Positions 8,022 to 15,373 of a stretch of DNA of 43,751 nt are shown here, in pieces. Where the stretch lies: the NCBI GenBank assembly GCA_016782885.1, contig JADHXQ010000030.1:1-43751 (forward strand), given 5' to 3'. A program made the translations under genes and the position numbers. Below the pieces are notes generated by a model, which had not been told where the DNA came from, did not search any database, and saw only the letters and a list, made by a program, of their open reading frames with translations. Within the stretch, counting starts at the first letter, position 1, and the number at the start of each line of letters is the position of its first letter. The stretch is from Phycisphaerae bacterium (GTDB taxonomy: Bacteria; Planctomycetota; Phycisphaerae; SM23-33).

Positions 8022-9290
8022 ATGAAATCAACAATTTTGGGAACAGTATTACTCTTAACCGCAATCGCTTGTTCTATCCCCGCCGGAAATAACGCCGGGG
8101 ACAAGAATAAAAACATTCTAAAACCGGCTGATTTGGAATACCTGGGGGCATTCAGGCTTCCTCGCGGAGGAACTCAAGACGCTCTTACCTGGAATTATTC
8201 CGGAAGCGCCATGACTTACTGCCCCAAGGGTGATCCCAAAGGAGCCGATGACGGGTTTCCCGGTTCAATTTTCGGTACCGGGCACGAACAGCATCAGTAC
8301 GTATCCGAATTCAGTATTCCCAAACCCGTAATATCAAAAAACAAAAACGTCAAAGAGCTCAACAGGGCGAAAACCCTCCAGACATTCACCGATATCCGGG
8401 ATGCCTCCTTCAAAAAATATGAAATGCCCCGAGTTGGAATCGAGTTTCTGGAAAAACATGGCCGGCAGGATGATGACTATCTGTTTTTCACCTGGGCACA
8501 GCACCTGGATGAAACCGCTACAGGCCCTTCACTTGGGGCGCATAAGCTCAAACTTTCCGATTCAGCATCCTGGGGGCCATGGAAAATCGACGGTAAGAGC
8601 AACTACCTGACAGCCGATCTGCTGTTCACAATTCCCGACCAGTGGGCAAAGGAAAACACTTCAGGAATGCGCTTGGCAATGGGAAGATACCGCGATGGAG
8701 GACAAAGCTCTCAAGGTCCGACTATCTTCGTCTGCGATCCCGCCGGCAGCGGAAAATTCCCTGAAAAGGGAGCCTCCATAAAGAATAAAACCCTGCTCCG
8801 GTATCCCAATATTCTCGACGATCCGAAGGCCGCAAAGGGGCTGAAAGATTATACTCATGCCGATGCCTGGAACGGTGCGATTTGGGTGGATTCCAAGGGA
8901 AAACAGGCCATGATCTTCACCGGTATCAAGGGAGAAGGCAAATGCTGGTACGGATACGGCGACGGTACGGTCTGGCCGGAAGAACCACCCTTCCCTCCGG
9001 AACCCGCGGGAGCAAGAGGCTGGTGGGCGAAGAAATTCACACCCATGTTCATCTTTTACGATCCTGATGATCTCGCGAAGGTCGCAAAAGGGCGAATGAA
9101 ACCTCACGAACCGCAGCCCTATGCGAAAATGGACATCAGTTCTCATCTGTTTAATATCCCCAGGAACGAGATATGGATGATGCTGGGCGCCGCTTGCGTC
9201 GACAACAGGAACGGCATCATTTATATGTTTGAACATAATGGAGATGCCGAAAACTCAGAGTCCATCGTGCATGTATGGAAAATTAAATGA
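8022..9290 (+). CDS. Exported protein of unknown function, A/T-richer than its neighbours
   Basis: ATG 8022 is chosen over the upstream in-frame start at 7992 because AGGAG lies 6 nt before it and a signal peptide begins there (MKSTILGTVLLLTAIACSIP). The LTAIAC segment could be a lipobox, making it a lipoprotein. The mature part starts with an ADLEYLGAFRLP-type motif and contains beta-rich, aromatic segments (WGPWKIDGKSNYL, MIFTGIKGEGKCWYGYGDGT, WMMLGAACVDNRNGIIYMFE), which suggests a propeller-like fold; I recognise no enzymatic motif. Base use is visibly more A/T-rich (many AAA/AAT codons) than the flanking genes, and a transposase relic ends about 100 nt upstream, so horizontal acquisition is likely. 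A possible promoter (TTGGAC, 16 bp, TACAAT) overlaps the end of that relic. Confidence 0.75.
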   Translation: MKSTILGTVLLLTAIACSIPAGNNAGDKNKNILKPADLEYLGAFRLPRGGTQDALTWNYSGSAMTYCPKGDPKGADDGFPGSIFGTGHEQHQYVSEFSIPKPVISKNKNVKELNRAKTLQTFTDIRDASFKKYEMPRVGIEFLEKHGRQDDDYLFFTWAQHLDETATGPSLGAHKLKLSDSASWGPWKIDGKSNYLTADLLFTIPDQWAKENTSGMRLAMGRYRDGGQSSQGPTIFVCDPAGSGKFPEKGASIKNKTLLRYPNILDDPKAAKGLKDYTHADAWNGAIWVDSKGKQAMIFTGIKGEGKCWYGYGDGTVWPEEPPFPPEPAGARGWWAKKFTPMFIFYDPDDLAKVAKGRMKPHEPQPYAKMDISSHLFNIPRNEIWMMLGAACVDNRNGIIYMFEHNGDAENSESIVHVWKIK

Positions 9291-9407
9291 CCCTGACCCC
9301 TGTTGGCTGTTGATCCTCGCCGTTGTCTGTGCTTTCCCCGGTCATGAGTGAAGAACCATAATTTAGTATTTCCGGAATTTGGACAACGGGCCTGATCGGC
9401 GCGTATG

Positions 9408-10388
9408 TCAACTGCCTGCAAACGCCTTTCGCAGCATGGCCAGGCTCTTGGGGATCGCCGTTTTGGCATCCTCGCGGCCTTCGTATTCCAGAGAGATGTA
9501 GCCGCGGTAGTCCACCTTGCGCAGGATGGCTGCTATCCGGTCGTAATCGAGCTTCAACGTGTACCACGTGCCCCCGCCGTAGTACGTCTTGGCCTGGACG
9601 AAGACCGTCTTCGATGCAAGCCTGGCCAGCTTTGAGTAGGGGTCTTCCAGGAAGTTGCCCGTGTCCATTGTCACCTGGAGCCACGGCGACTTGACGGCGT
9701 TGACTATCCGCAGCACGCCCTCAGGTGTCAGGCCCAGGCCCCAGTGGTTCTCCAAACCGAGCATCACGCCGCGGCGCTCGGCGGCGGGAAGGCACTTGCC
9801 GAGGCTCTCGATGACCCATGGATAGGCGTCGGCGTCGGTGTAGCCTTTCAGCGGCGGTTCGATGCCGCGGTTCTTCATCAGTTGCGTGAAACTCCGAGAG
9901 GTGCCCCACCGTCCGGTGTCCACCCGGATAGTGGGGATGCCCAGCTTGTACGCCAGTTCGATGCTCGCGACAGTCTTCTTCACGTTGGCCTCGCGGTCAG
10001 CGGCCTTGGGCGAAACGAAGTCCTGGTGCGTCGACATGCCGCACAGGTCGAGCCCGGCGGTAAGGGCCTGTCGCTTGAGCGACTGGAGATACGCATTATC
10101 CGTGCGGTGCATCTGTTTCTCTAGGATCTCCACCGCGTCGAAGCCCATCCGGTCTGCAAGGGCGATGCAGTCTTCGATCTTCAACCGCGCCCCCGCTCGG
10201 TATCGCCAGAACGAGTACGTCGAAACCGCAATCGGATTGCCCCGCCACCCGCCGCCGGTCGATTCGCCTCGCCCCTTGGTCGCCACTTCAGCCGCCGCGT
10301 CAGCGGAGCGAGCACCAATGGCGGAGGCGGCCAGTCCAGCCCCCGCGGCGATGGAAGACCCCAGAATGTCACGCCGATTTACGCCCAT
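9408..10388 (-). CDS. Exported TIM-barrel protein of the sugar phosphate isomerase/epimerase type
   Basis: The 326-residue protein has a Tat-like leader (NRRDILGSSIAAGAGLAASA) and a xylose-isomerase-like TIM barrel (about residues 50-325). Metal-site candidates are Glu213 (LGLENHWG), Asp242 (TMDTGNF) and Glu301 (YISLEYEG). The position that is usually His in a VHxKD motif reads Gln265 (FVQAKTYYGGG), so the metal site may be altered. Family members isomerise or epimerise sugars, inositols or keto acids; in Planctomycetota many Tat-exported paralogs have no known substrate. It stands alone on the minus strand, 162 nt downstream of the clan CD peptidase-like gene. The fold is secure, the reaction unknown. 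Confidence 0.82.
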   Translation of the reverse strand: MGVNRRDILGSSIAAGAGLAASAIGARSADAAAEVATKGRGESTGGGWRGNPIAVSTYSFWRYRAGARLKIEDCIALADRMGFDAVEILEKQMHRTDNAYLQSLKRQALTAGLDLCGMSTHQDFVSPKAADREANVKKTVASIELAYKLGIPTIRVDTGRWGTSRSFTQLMKNRGIEPPLKGYTDADAYPWVIESLGKCLPAAERRGVMLGLENHWGLGLTPEGVLRIVNAVKSPWLQVTMDTGNFLEDPYSKLARLASKTVFVQAKTYYGGGTWYTLKLDYDRIAAILRKVDYRGYISLEYEGREDAKTAIPKSLAMLRKAFAGS

Positions 10389-10550
10389 GTCAGTAATCCT
10401 TTCGATAGTCCCCGCAACCGGCTGCTGTTATACGCCCACCGGGCCGGGGGCCACCACCCCGTATTCTCCCGGCAGGCCCCAAAGCTCCAGGTCTTTTGCC
10501 GGGAATCCTTCGGAGTCCTTCCGCCCATCGTGTGGTGCGACGATGGCGGT

Positions 10551-11945
10551 TCACCCCGGGGCAATCACTTTAGCCTTGAAGCGGACCACGTACCTGCTAT
10601 CCGAATTGCACTTGCGTGGGTTGGGGATGAGGATGAAATCGTCGGTGACGACCGGGTTGAGGTCATCCCCGGCGACGATCTTTATGTCTTTGATCCGGTG
10701 AGGAAGGAATTGGACAATCGGGCGCCAACCGCGCTCCGAACCGTTCGTGTTGACCGGCTTGAACGAATCCTCCCCGCGATTGGGCGTAATTGTCAGCGTG
10801 TAAACACCGTCCTTGATCTCCAGTTTCTGGTTGTAGTAAGTCGGCATCTTGGCCATCCTGGCCGACCATTTCGGATCGCCGTAGAAGGCTACGACGTTGA
10901 GGTCGCCTAGCAACCGCCGTTGGGTGCGGGCGTCGGTTACCGGGTCGTTCATCCGTTGGACCAGGGCATGATGGTTGGCCAGAAACGCCTCGGTGAAGGT
11001 GTAGCGGCCGGGCTGTTCGACGAAGTAATCGAGACACCCCCAACCACCGTAGCCGTACCCGGTCGGGATCGTGTAGCCGATCATCTGCTTCACCCCCACG
11101 GAGTTCATCCAGGCCAGGGCCATCGCATCGCGGTCCTTGACGTGACCCATCAGGCAATTTCCGATCGGCATGTAGACCTTCGGATTGGGGGATTTGATGG
11201 GATGTTTGACGTTTTTCGTATCCAAGCCATACATCCGACCGCCCGCGCACCGAAACTGGCCGTTGCGGTATCGAAAACCGATTTGCCAACCACGTTCGGT
11301 CGCATGCCCCGAGGTGATCATCAGGTCCGCCTTGTAGTTGTTGAGCAGGTCGACGAGAGGTTTGGTGGTGTCGTCGGGGCCTTTCAGTTCTTTCGCCTTG
11401 CCGCCAGGCTCCTTCTTGACGTGCTTGTTCTTAACCAGTTCGTCGTACCACTGACCCTCGGTGACCATCTCGGTGGCGAATTCCGTGCCCGAGGCGACTT
11501 TCTTGACGACCAGCGGCTTGCTATGGCTTGCGATCGCCAGCGCGTTGGCCGCGTCGTAACCGGTGAGAATTCCCCAGAACGTGTCGGTGTAGGGGTCGTC
11601 ATCGAGCTTGCGGGTCAGCCTGTGAACGCGAGCAACGAAATCCCGCCCGGCATCTTCCGGTTTGGTTACGAAGCAGGTGTAGCGGGGAAACTTCTGTTTG
11701 AGCGCATCGAGCGACTCGTCGACCAACGCGTTGTACGTAATCACCGACGCGTTGTGCTTCTTCTTGATCGCCGTGACGACCTTCCGCCATTGGCGGTCCT
11801 CGGCGGTCGACTTCTTCACAACCACGGCGCAGGTGGCTTTCGGCGGCGCGGGCTCGCCGGAGGCCGAACACGGCCGCCATGCGGCGGCGACAGCAGTGCC
11901 GACCAGGATCACCAGGAAAACACGGATTCCAGGGACCGAATTCAC
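10551..11945 (-). CDS. Exported putative clan CD cysteine peptidase (gingipain/caspase-like fold)
   Basis: The 464-residue protein has an N-terminal signal segment (GIRVFLVILVGTAVAAAW). The middle reads as an alpha/beta domain in which ITSGHATERGW (His214) and, 50 residues on, PIGNCLMGHV (Cys264) look like the His-Cys dyad of gingipains, caspases and related C25/C14 peptidases. The following GVKQMIGYTIPTGYGYGGWG resembles the strand and substrate loop after the cysteine. The N-terminal part (LTGYDAANALAIA) resembles the alpha/beta region that precedes the catalytic half in gingipain-like proteins. The C-terminal 90 residues are beta-rich (YTLTITPN, IKIVAGDDL), as in an immunoglobulin-like tail. 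Assignment rests on motif geometry only. Its 5' leader carries the conserved hairpin element shared with three other units. Confidence 0.6.
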   Translation of the reverse strand: MNSVPGIRVFLVILVGTAVAAAWRPCSASGEPAPPKATCAVVVKKSTAEDRQWRKVVTAIKKKHNASVITYNALVDESLDALKQKFPRYTCFVTKPEDAGRDFVARVHRLTRKLDDDPYTDTFWGILTGYDAANALAIASHSKPLVVKKVASGTEFATEMVTEGQWYDELVKNKHVKKEPGGKAKELKGPDDTTKPLVDLLNNYKADLMITSGHATERGWQIGFRYRNGQFRCAGGRMYGLDTKNVKHPIKSPNPKVYMPIGNCLMGHVKDRDAMALAWMNSVGVKQMIGYTIPTGYGYGGWGCLDYFVEQPGRYTFTEAFLANHHALVQRMNDPVTDARTQRRLLGDLNVVAFYGDPKWSARMAKMPTYYNQKLEIKDGVYTLTITPNRGEDSFKPVNTNGSERGWRPIVQFLPHRIKDIKIVAGDDLNPVVTDDFILIPNPRKCNSDSRYVVRFKAKVIAPG

Positions 11946-12025
11946 GTATCGGTTCCCAACCTGCCGAAGAATACTTGCTTCATCGATTCACCATACCTGA
12001 TTTCGTTTGGGTTTCTGCTTGTCCT

Positions 12026-12078
12026 CCCGGATTACCCGGATGGACTCTGGCCCACGACCGCCGCGGGTCTTTCCGATG
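12026..12078 (-). promoter_or_regulatory. Conserved 5' leader element, copy D
   Basis: Minus-strand leader of the clan CD peptidase-like gene. It starts CATCGGAAAGA, followed by the hairpin CCCGCGG-CGG-TCGTGGG (12051-12067; all seven stem positions pair, two as G-U) and then a GGGTAATCC box. The same arrangement occurs in copies A, B and C. About 80 nt separate its end from the start codon. Function unknown; candidate cis-regulatory RNA. Confidence 0.65.
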
Positions 12079-12106
12079 ACGCTATCAAGATCTCGGGGTT
12101 AAGTAA
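12079..12106 (-). promoter_or_regulatory. Promoter of leader copy D
   Basis: Minus strand TTACTT (12101-12106), a 16-bp spacer, then TAGCGT (12079-12084), placed exactly as in the three other copies: the CAYYG start of the leader follows the -10 directly. The -10 is weak taken alone; support comes from the conserved layout. Confidence 0.5.
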
Positions 12107-12136
12107 AGGTCTTTCCGTCCCAGACCCCAGATCCGC

Positions 12137-12164
12137 TTGTTAAACACGCCGCATCGGATACAAT
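12137..12164 (+). promoter_or_regulatory. Promoter of leader copy A
   Basis: TTGTTA (12137-12142), 16-bp spacer, TACAAT (12159-12164). The bases around and between the boxes are also close to those of copy B (for example CATCGGATACA against TATCGGATACA). It diverges from the promoter of copy D, with about 30 bp between the two -35 boxes. Confidence 0.7.
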
Positions 12165-12220
12165 CACCGTGAAAACCCCGTGATGGTCGCGGGCGCAATG
12201 CTATCTGGGAAATCCCAGCT
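12165..12220 (+). promoter_or_regulatory. Conserved 5' leader element, copy A
   Basis: Begins CACCGTGAAAA, followed by the hairpin CCCGTGA-TGG-TCGCGGG (12177-12193, 7 bp) and then a GGGAAATCC box, here inside a second hairpin CTGGG-AAAT-CCCAG. Compared with copy B, stem position 4 changes from G-U to G-C and position 5 from C-G to U-G, both keeping the pair. It ends 12 nt before the start codon of the Tiki-like gene and just before its ribosome site AAGGG. Confidence 0.65.
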
Positions 12221-12232
12221 AAGGGCATAGAA

Positions 12233-13255
12233 ATGGATAGATGGCAGTTACGAGCCCTGATCGCACTGGCGTTCGCAATGATGATGGTGACCCTTGTTGG
12301 TGCCCAGGCAACAAAGAATGCGCCCCCGACCGCCAAGGTCGCAGCACCGGAGCAAGCCCCCGCAAACGCACCCGCTAAACCGCTCGCCCTTCTGAAGAAG
12401 GACAAGAATCTTGAAATTGACCACATAGAAATCAAGGGCGAGAATCCGAAACTGATATATATTCCGATTGTACATGACACCCCTGCGCATCGCCATGCCG
12501 CCGGGGGCGCCAAAGCCATTGAAAAGACTCTCGTCCGCTGCCGGACGATTTCGGAGCATCTTTATACCGAATACGGCGTTCGTAATATTCTCCTGGAAGG
12601 CATCTCCAAGACACTTGCCGACAAATACAACTCCCCCAAGTATCGGAGGCGTAAGCTGTCTGTTGGCAAGAGCAAGTCGGTTACGTTTAAGGTCTGGTTT
12701 GATCTTCTGAACGAGAATCAATGGCGCCTGGCGCCGGCCTATGAGAAGAATACTTATGGGCCGTTGACCCTGCTTGGCCACAAATACACTCTTCGTATTC
12801 AGAAAGCCTTTGGGATCGCCAAGCAGAATGGATGGTTCCGTTCACGCCAGGCTTTTGTTGAAAACCAGACCGAATTCACCGCCCTGATTAGTAAGGCCTG
12901 TGGAGGCTACAACGCCGGCCTGGACGCTCTGCTGTTGAAGGATCCGAAGCTCAAGAAGGAGTATGACATAACTGTAATCCAACGGAACAAGGTCTTTATT
13001 GACAATTCAATGGCGGTGAAAGGGCCGACCATCATTATGTGCGGCGGCGGGCATATTCAGGATCTGATCGATCAGTTTAACAAGCAAAAGATCCCCCACA
13101 TGATTGTTGTGCCCAAGGGCATCGCATGGCCGCCGGCGAAAAAAGATGACAAGACCATTTACAATGATATGCTAAAACTAGGCTGCCAGCTCAGGTCATG
13201 CAACCTCCAGTTCGGCGATGGAACCAGCGCCAAGATCAAGATACCCATTAAATAA
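12233..13255 (+). CDS. Exported TraB/Tiki/EreA-superfamily-like protein
   Basis: The 340-residue protein has a signal peptide (ALIALAFAMMMVTLVGAQA) and an Ala/Pro-rich linker to about residue 52. The domain shows features of the TIKI/TraB/GumN group of putative metalloproteases and erythromycin-esterase-like hydrolases: an early His in IYIPIVHDTP (His81), Glu122 in RNILLEGIS, a late Arg-Asn pair (QRNKVF, 251-252) and a terminal MCGGGHIQDL (His274). In this superfamily two GxxH-type motifs and a Glu are thought to form the active centre. The sequence is divergent, and I place it by spacing of these motifs, not by overall similarity. ATG 12233 has AAGGG 7 nt upstream. Leader copy A precedes it directly. 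Substrate unknown. Confidence 0.55.
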   Translation: MDRWQLRALIALAFAMMMVTLVGAQATKNAPPTAKVAAPEQAPANAPAKPLALLKKDKNLEIDHIEIKGENPKLIYIPIVHDTPAHRHAAGGAKAIEKTLVRCRTISEHLYTEYGVRNILLEGISKTLADKYNSPKYRRRKLSVGKSKSVTFKVWFDLLNENQWRLAPAYEKNTYGPLTLLGHKYTLRIQKAFGIAKQNGWFRSRQAFVENQTEFTALISKACGGYNAGLDALLLKDPKLKKEYDITVIQRNKVFIDNSMAVKGPTIIMCGGGHIQDLIDQFNKQKIPHMIVVPKGIAWPPAKKDDKTIYNDMLKLGCQLRSCNLQFGDGTSAKIKIPIK

Positions 13256-13291
13256 GCAGTAAGCTGCAATAGCCACTACTTGATTTGACAG

Positions 13292-13510
13292 CTACGCTAC
13301 TTGTTTTGTTGTCTGTTTGGTCGAGTCGAACAGTTTGCTTTTGGCCAGTTCGATCGGATCTTCGAACGTCTGCATCGGGGTCTTGCCGAAGCACTATTTG
13401 CCGCTGTGCGTTCGCTCGTGATTGTACTGCTTAAACCAATCATCCAGATCGGCCTGCAGTTCGTCATTCTCCACCCAGACGTCCAGGCCGATATCCCCGC
13501 CCGCGAAGGA
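13292..13510 (-). pseudogene. IS481/IS3-type transposase C-terminal remnant with internal stop
   Basis: On the minus strand the text reads ELQADLDDWFKQYNHERTHS, then GK, a TAG stop, and CFGKTPMQTFEDPIELAKSK. This matches the C-terminal end of rve-type integrase transposases of the IS481/IS3 kind (NNERTHQGK, then GKTPMQT). The in-frame TAG sits where these proteins have Y or M, and the catalytic DDE core is missing upstream. It is therefore a dead fragment, bounded at 13292 by the family's usual stop region. The upstream limit is approximate. Confidence 0.75.
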
Positions 13511-13582
13511 CTGACAAGCCGACACTTCCCAGATAGTCTATGTTGGAAGCCTATGGTCCGATGCCCAGACGCCATATTCAGC

Positions 13583-13610
13583 TTGCTTAACACACCGTAT
13601 CGGATACATT
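13583..13610 (+). promoter_or_regulatory. Promoter of leader copy B
   Basis: TTGCTT (13583-13588), 16-bp spacer, TACATT (13605-13610). It is highly similar to the copy A promoter including non-consensus bases, so the two arose by duplication or are under the same sequence constraint. Confidence 0.65.
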
Positions 13611-13665
13611 CACTGCAAATGCCCCGCGACGGTCGTGGGCTGAGAGGCTATCCAGGAAATCACGG
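13611..13665 (+). promoter_or_regulatory. Conserved 5' leader element, copy B
   Basis: Begins CACTGCAAATG, followed by the hairpin CCCGCGA-CGG-TCGTGGG (13623-13639) and AGGAAATCA. A further perfect hairpin, CGGACAAT / ATTGTCCG (about 13663-13685, loop ATCAGTT), follows just before the ribosome site of the M61-like gene and is specific to this copy. Confidence 0.65.
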
Positions 13666-13703
13666 ACAATATCAGTTATTGTCCGACGACCAGGAGATTG
13701 TAC

Positions 13704-15068
13704 ATGAAGATGCGTTTATTCCCGACACTGTTCGCCAGCTTCTTCGTGATCCCCGGACTCCTCGCCCAGGCCGCAGATGCGCCAAAGGCGGACTCGCGAC
13801 TTGCCTATACGATCAAGACCGACCCGGCGGACCGGAAGGTCCACATCACCGCAACTGTGGGTGGGCATTCCCGCAAGCAGGTTACCCGTTTCACCAGCTT
13901 TGGATTGCGCAAGAAAGTGAAGATCGGCGTCAAGACCAACGACGGCCTGGTGACATTCAGCTACCAGGTACCCATCGATCAGGCCGCGTTCAATGATCCC
14001 TTTCAGCCGGTCCTCAATAAGGATTACTTCGCCGGATTCATGAGCACGTTGCTGCTCGCGCCGAGGATAGAGGGCGTTAATTTCAAGAACATACCTCTCA
14101 CGATCGAGACCCCGAAGGGATGGAGGATCGCGACCAGTCGAGGCGTGGGCGAGGCGAGTTACACGCTGGCCGGTCTCAAGGACCTGGCCGGGACCCTGGT
14201 CTGCGCGGGCGACTACTCGACCTGTTCGTTTGATCTCGAACACAAGGGCGGTAAAACGAGCACGAAATGCCACGTGGCCATTCGCGGGAAGCGGGATTGG
14301 GACGACAAGGAGTTCGTGGACCAGTTCAAGCGCCTGGTGCGCGGACAGATGAACTACTTCGGCGGCAGCCATCCCGCTCCGGTGCAGTTCCTGGCGCTGC
14401 ACCTGCTGCCGAAAGGCGGTAAGTCGCGTATTCCCGCCTTCAACCGCCGAGTGCCCGGTCATGACACCGTGCTGGCGCTTCAGGCCAAGCCGCGCCAGCA
14501 CTTCGAGTTCTTGGGCATGCTTGCCCACGAGCACCTGCATAACTGGTATCCGTACACGATGAAATCGGACCTCGGCCCCTGGTTCATGGAGGGCCTGAAC
14601 GACTACGTCGCCTACCGCGGGCTGCTGGCCAACGGCCTGCATAGCCGCCAGCAGTTCACCGGCATGCTCTCCAAATGGTATCGGGAATATCTGTACTGCC
14701 TCAAGCATAATGACCAGCGTCTGATGCCCTATCGCCGCGGCATGATCGCCGCCTGGGTGTTCGACATAGAACTGCGCCGGACGACGCAGGGACGGCGAGG
14801 CCTTACCGACGTGCTCCGCAACCTGATCGACAGCAAACCGGAAGGCGGGGTCGTCCGGCGTTCACATTTTCTCGCCATGCTGAACAAGGTGTCGGGGAAG
14901 AAGATGGAAGCGTTGTACCGGCACCTGGTCGAGGACGACGGCGCCATCAATCTGGCGACCCACCTCAACGGCACCGGCTTCCACATCGCCGCGAAGACGC
15001 CCGCCATCGAGATCCGTCCGGAAACCGATGCCGAGAAGAAACTGTTCGAGGCGATCCTGTCGGAGTGA
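13704..15068 (+). CDS. Exported M61-like (glycyl aminopeptidase family) zinc peptidase
   Basis: ATG 13704 is preferred over TTG 13698 because CAGGAG (13691-13696) then has a 7-nt spacing. A signal peptide (MRLFPTLFASFFVIPGLLAQ) is followed by an N-terminal beta domain (about 30-190) and a gluzincin catalytic domain: AHEHLHNWYP gives HExxH (His275, Glu276, His279) and FMEGLNDYVA gives the third zinc ligand Glu296. HEHxHNW followed by a WFxEGxxDY stretch is typical of M61 peptidases. C-terminal helical region about 300-440. Role: extracytoplasmic peptide cleavage, probably of N-terminal residues. There is no sign of the C-terminal PDZ domain found in many M61 proteins. Leader copy B lies immediately upstream. 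Confidence 0.85.
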   Translation: MKMRLFPTLFASFFVIPGLLAQAADAPKADSRLAYTIKTDPADRKVHITATVGGHSRKQVTRFTSFGLRKKVKIGVKTNDGLVTFSYQVPIDQAAFNDPFQPVLNKDYFAGFMSTLLLAPRIEGVNFKNIPLTIETPKGWRIATSRGVGEASYTLAGLKDLAGTLVCAGDYSTCSFDLEHKGGKTSTKCHVAIRGKRDWDDKEFVDQFKRLVRGQMNYFGGSHPAPVQFLALHLLPKGGKSRIPAFNRRVPGHDTVLALQAKPRQHFEFLGMLAHEHLHNWYPYTMKSDLGPWFMEGLNDYVAYRGLLANGLHSRQQFTGMLSKWYREYLYCLKHNDQRLMPYRRGMIAAWVFDIELRRTTQGRRGLTDVLRNLIDSKPEGGVVRRSHFLAMLNKVSGKKMEALYRHLVEDDGAINLATHLNGTGFHIAAKTPAIEIRPETDAEKKLFEAILSE

Positions 15069-15151
15069 TCGCCTGAGCATCGCGTTGGATGGTTCGGTCA
15101 CATTAATCGCAGGACGCTGACGTTGAACCCTCCAGGATGTCACTATTTTGA

Positions 15152-15262
15152 CTGAGACAAGAGTTTGACAAGTGGCACGGCGAGTTTGATGTTCTGATCC
15201 GGGCGTACTGCCTTATGCCGAACCATGTGCATCTGATCCTGGTTCCCTCGACATCTGACGGG
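15152..15262 (+). pseudogene. RAYT/IS200-type Y1 transposase fragment
   Basis: The frame reads LIRAYCLMPNHVHLILVPST then SDGLA. AYCLMPNHVHLI with the HxH (HUH) motif is the signature of REP-associated tyrosine transposases. Only about 35 residues remain; a TGA lies directly before and the similarity stops after DGLA. The tyrosine-bearing C-terminal part is absent. By chance it stays in frame with the following M23-like gene. Confidence 0.8.
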
Positions 15263-15308
15263 TTGGCCCTGGTCGCCTGCGGCGGCAGCACAGGAGACAG
15301 CTGTCGTG

Positions 15309-15337
15309 TTGACTCGCCTGGGCGACGGCGGTATCGT
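15309..15337 (+). promoter_or_regulatory. Possible promoter of the M23-like gene
   Basis: TTGACT (15309-15314), 17-bp spacer, TATCGT (15332-15337), about 37 nt before ATG 15374. Supports transcription starting after the RAYT fragment. The -10 is imperfect. Confidence 0.4.
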
Positions 15338-15373
15338 CTGGGCATCGTCAACAGGTTCACATTTCGGTGGCTG

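Noticed and set aside
15215..15373. N-terminal extension of the M23-like protein beginning MPNHVHLI
   Set aside because: These residues are a RAYT transposase fragment that happens to be in frame; the signal peptide begins at 15374.
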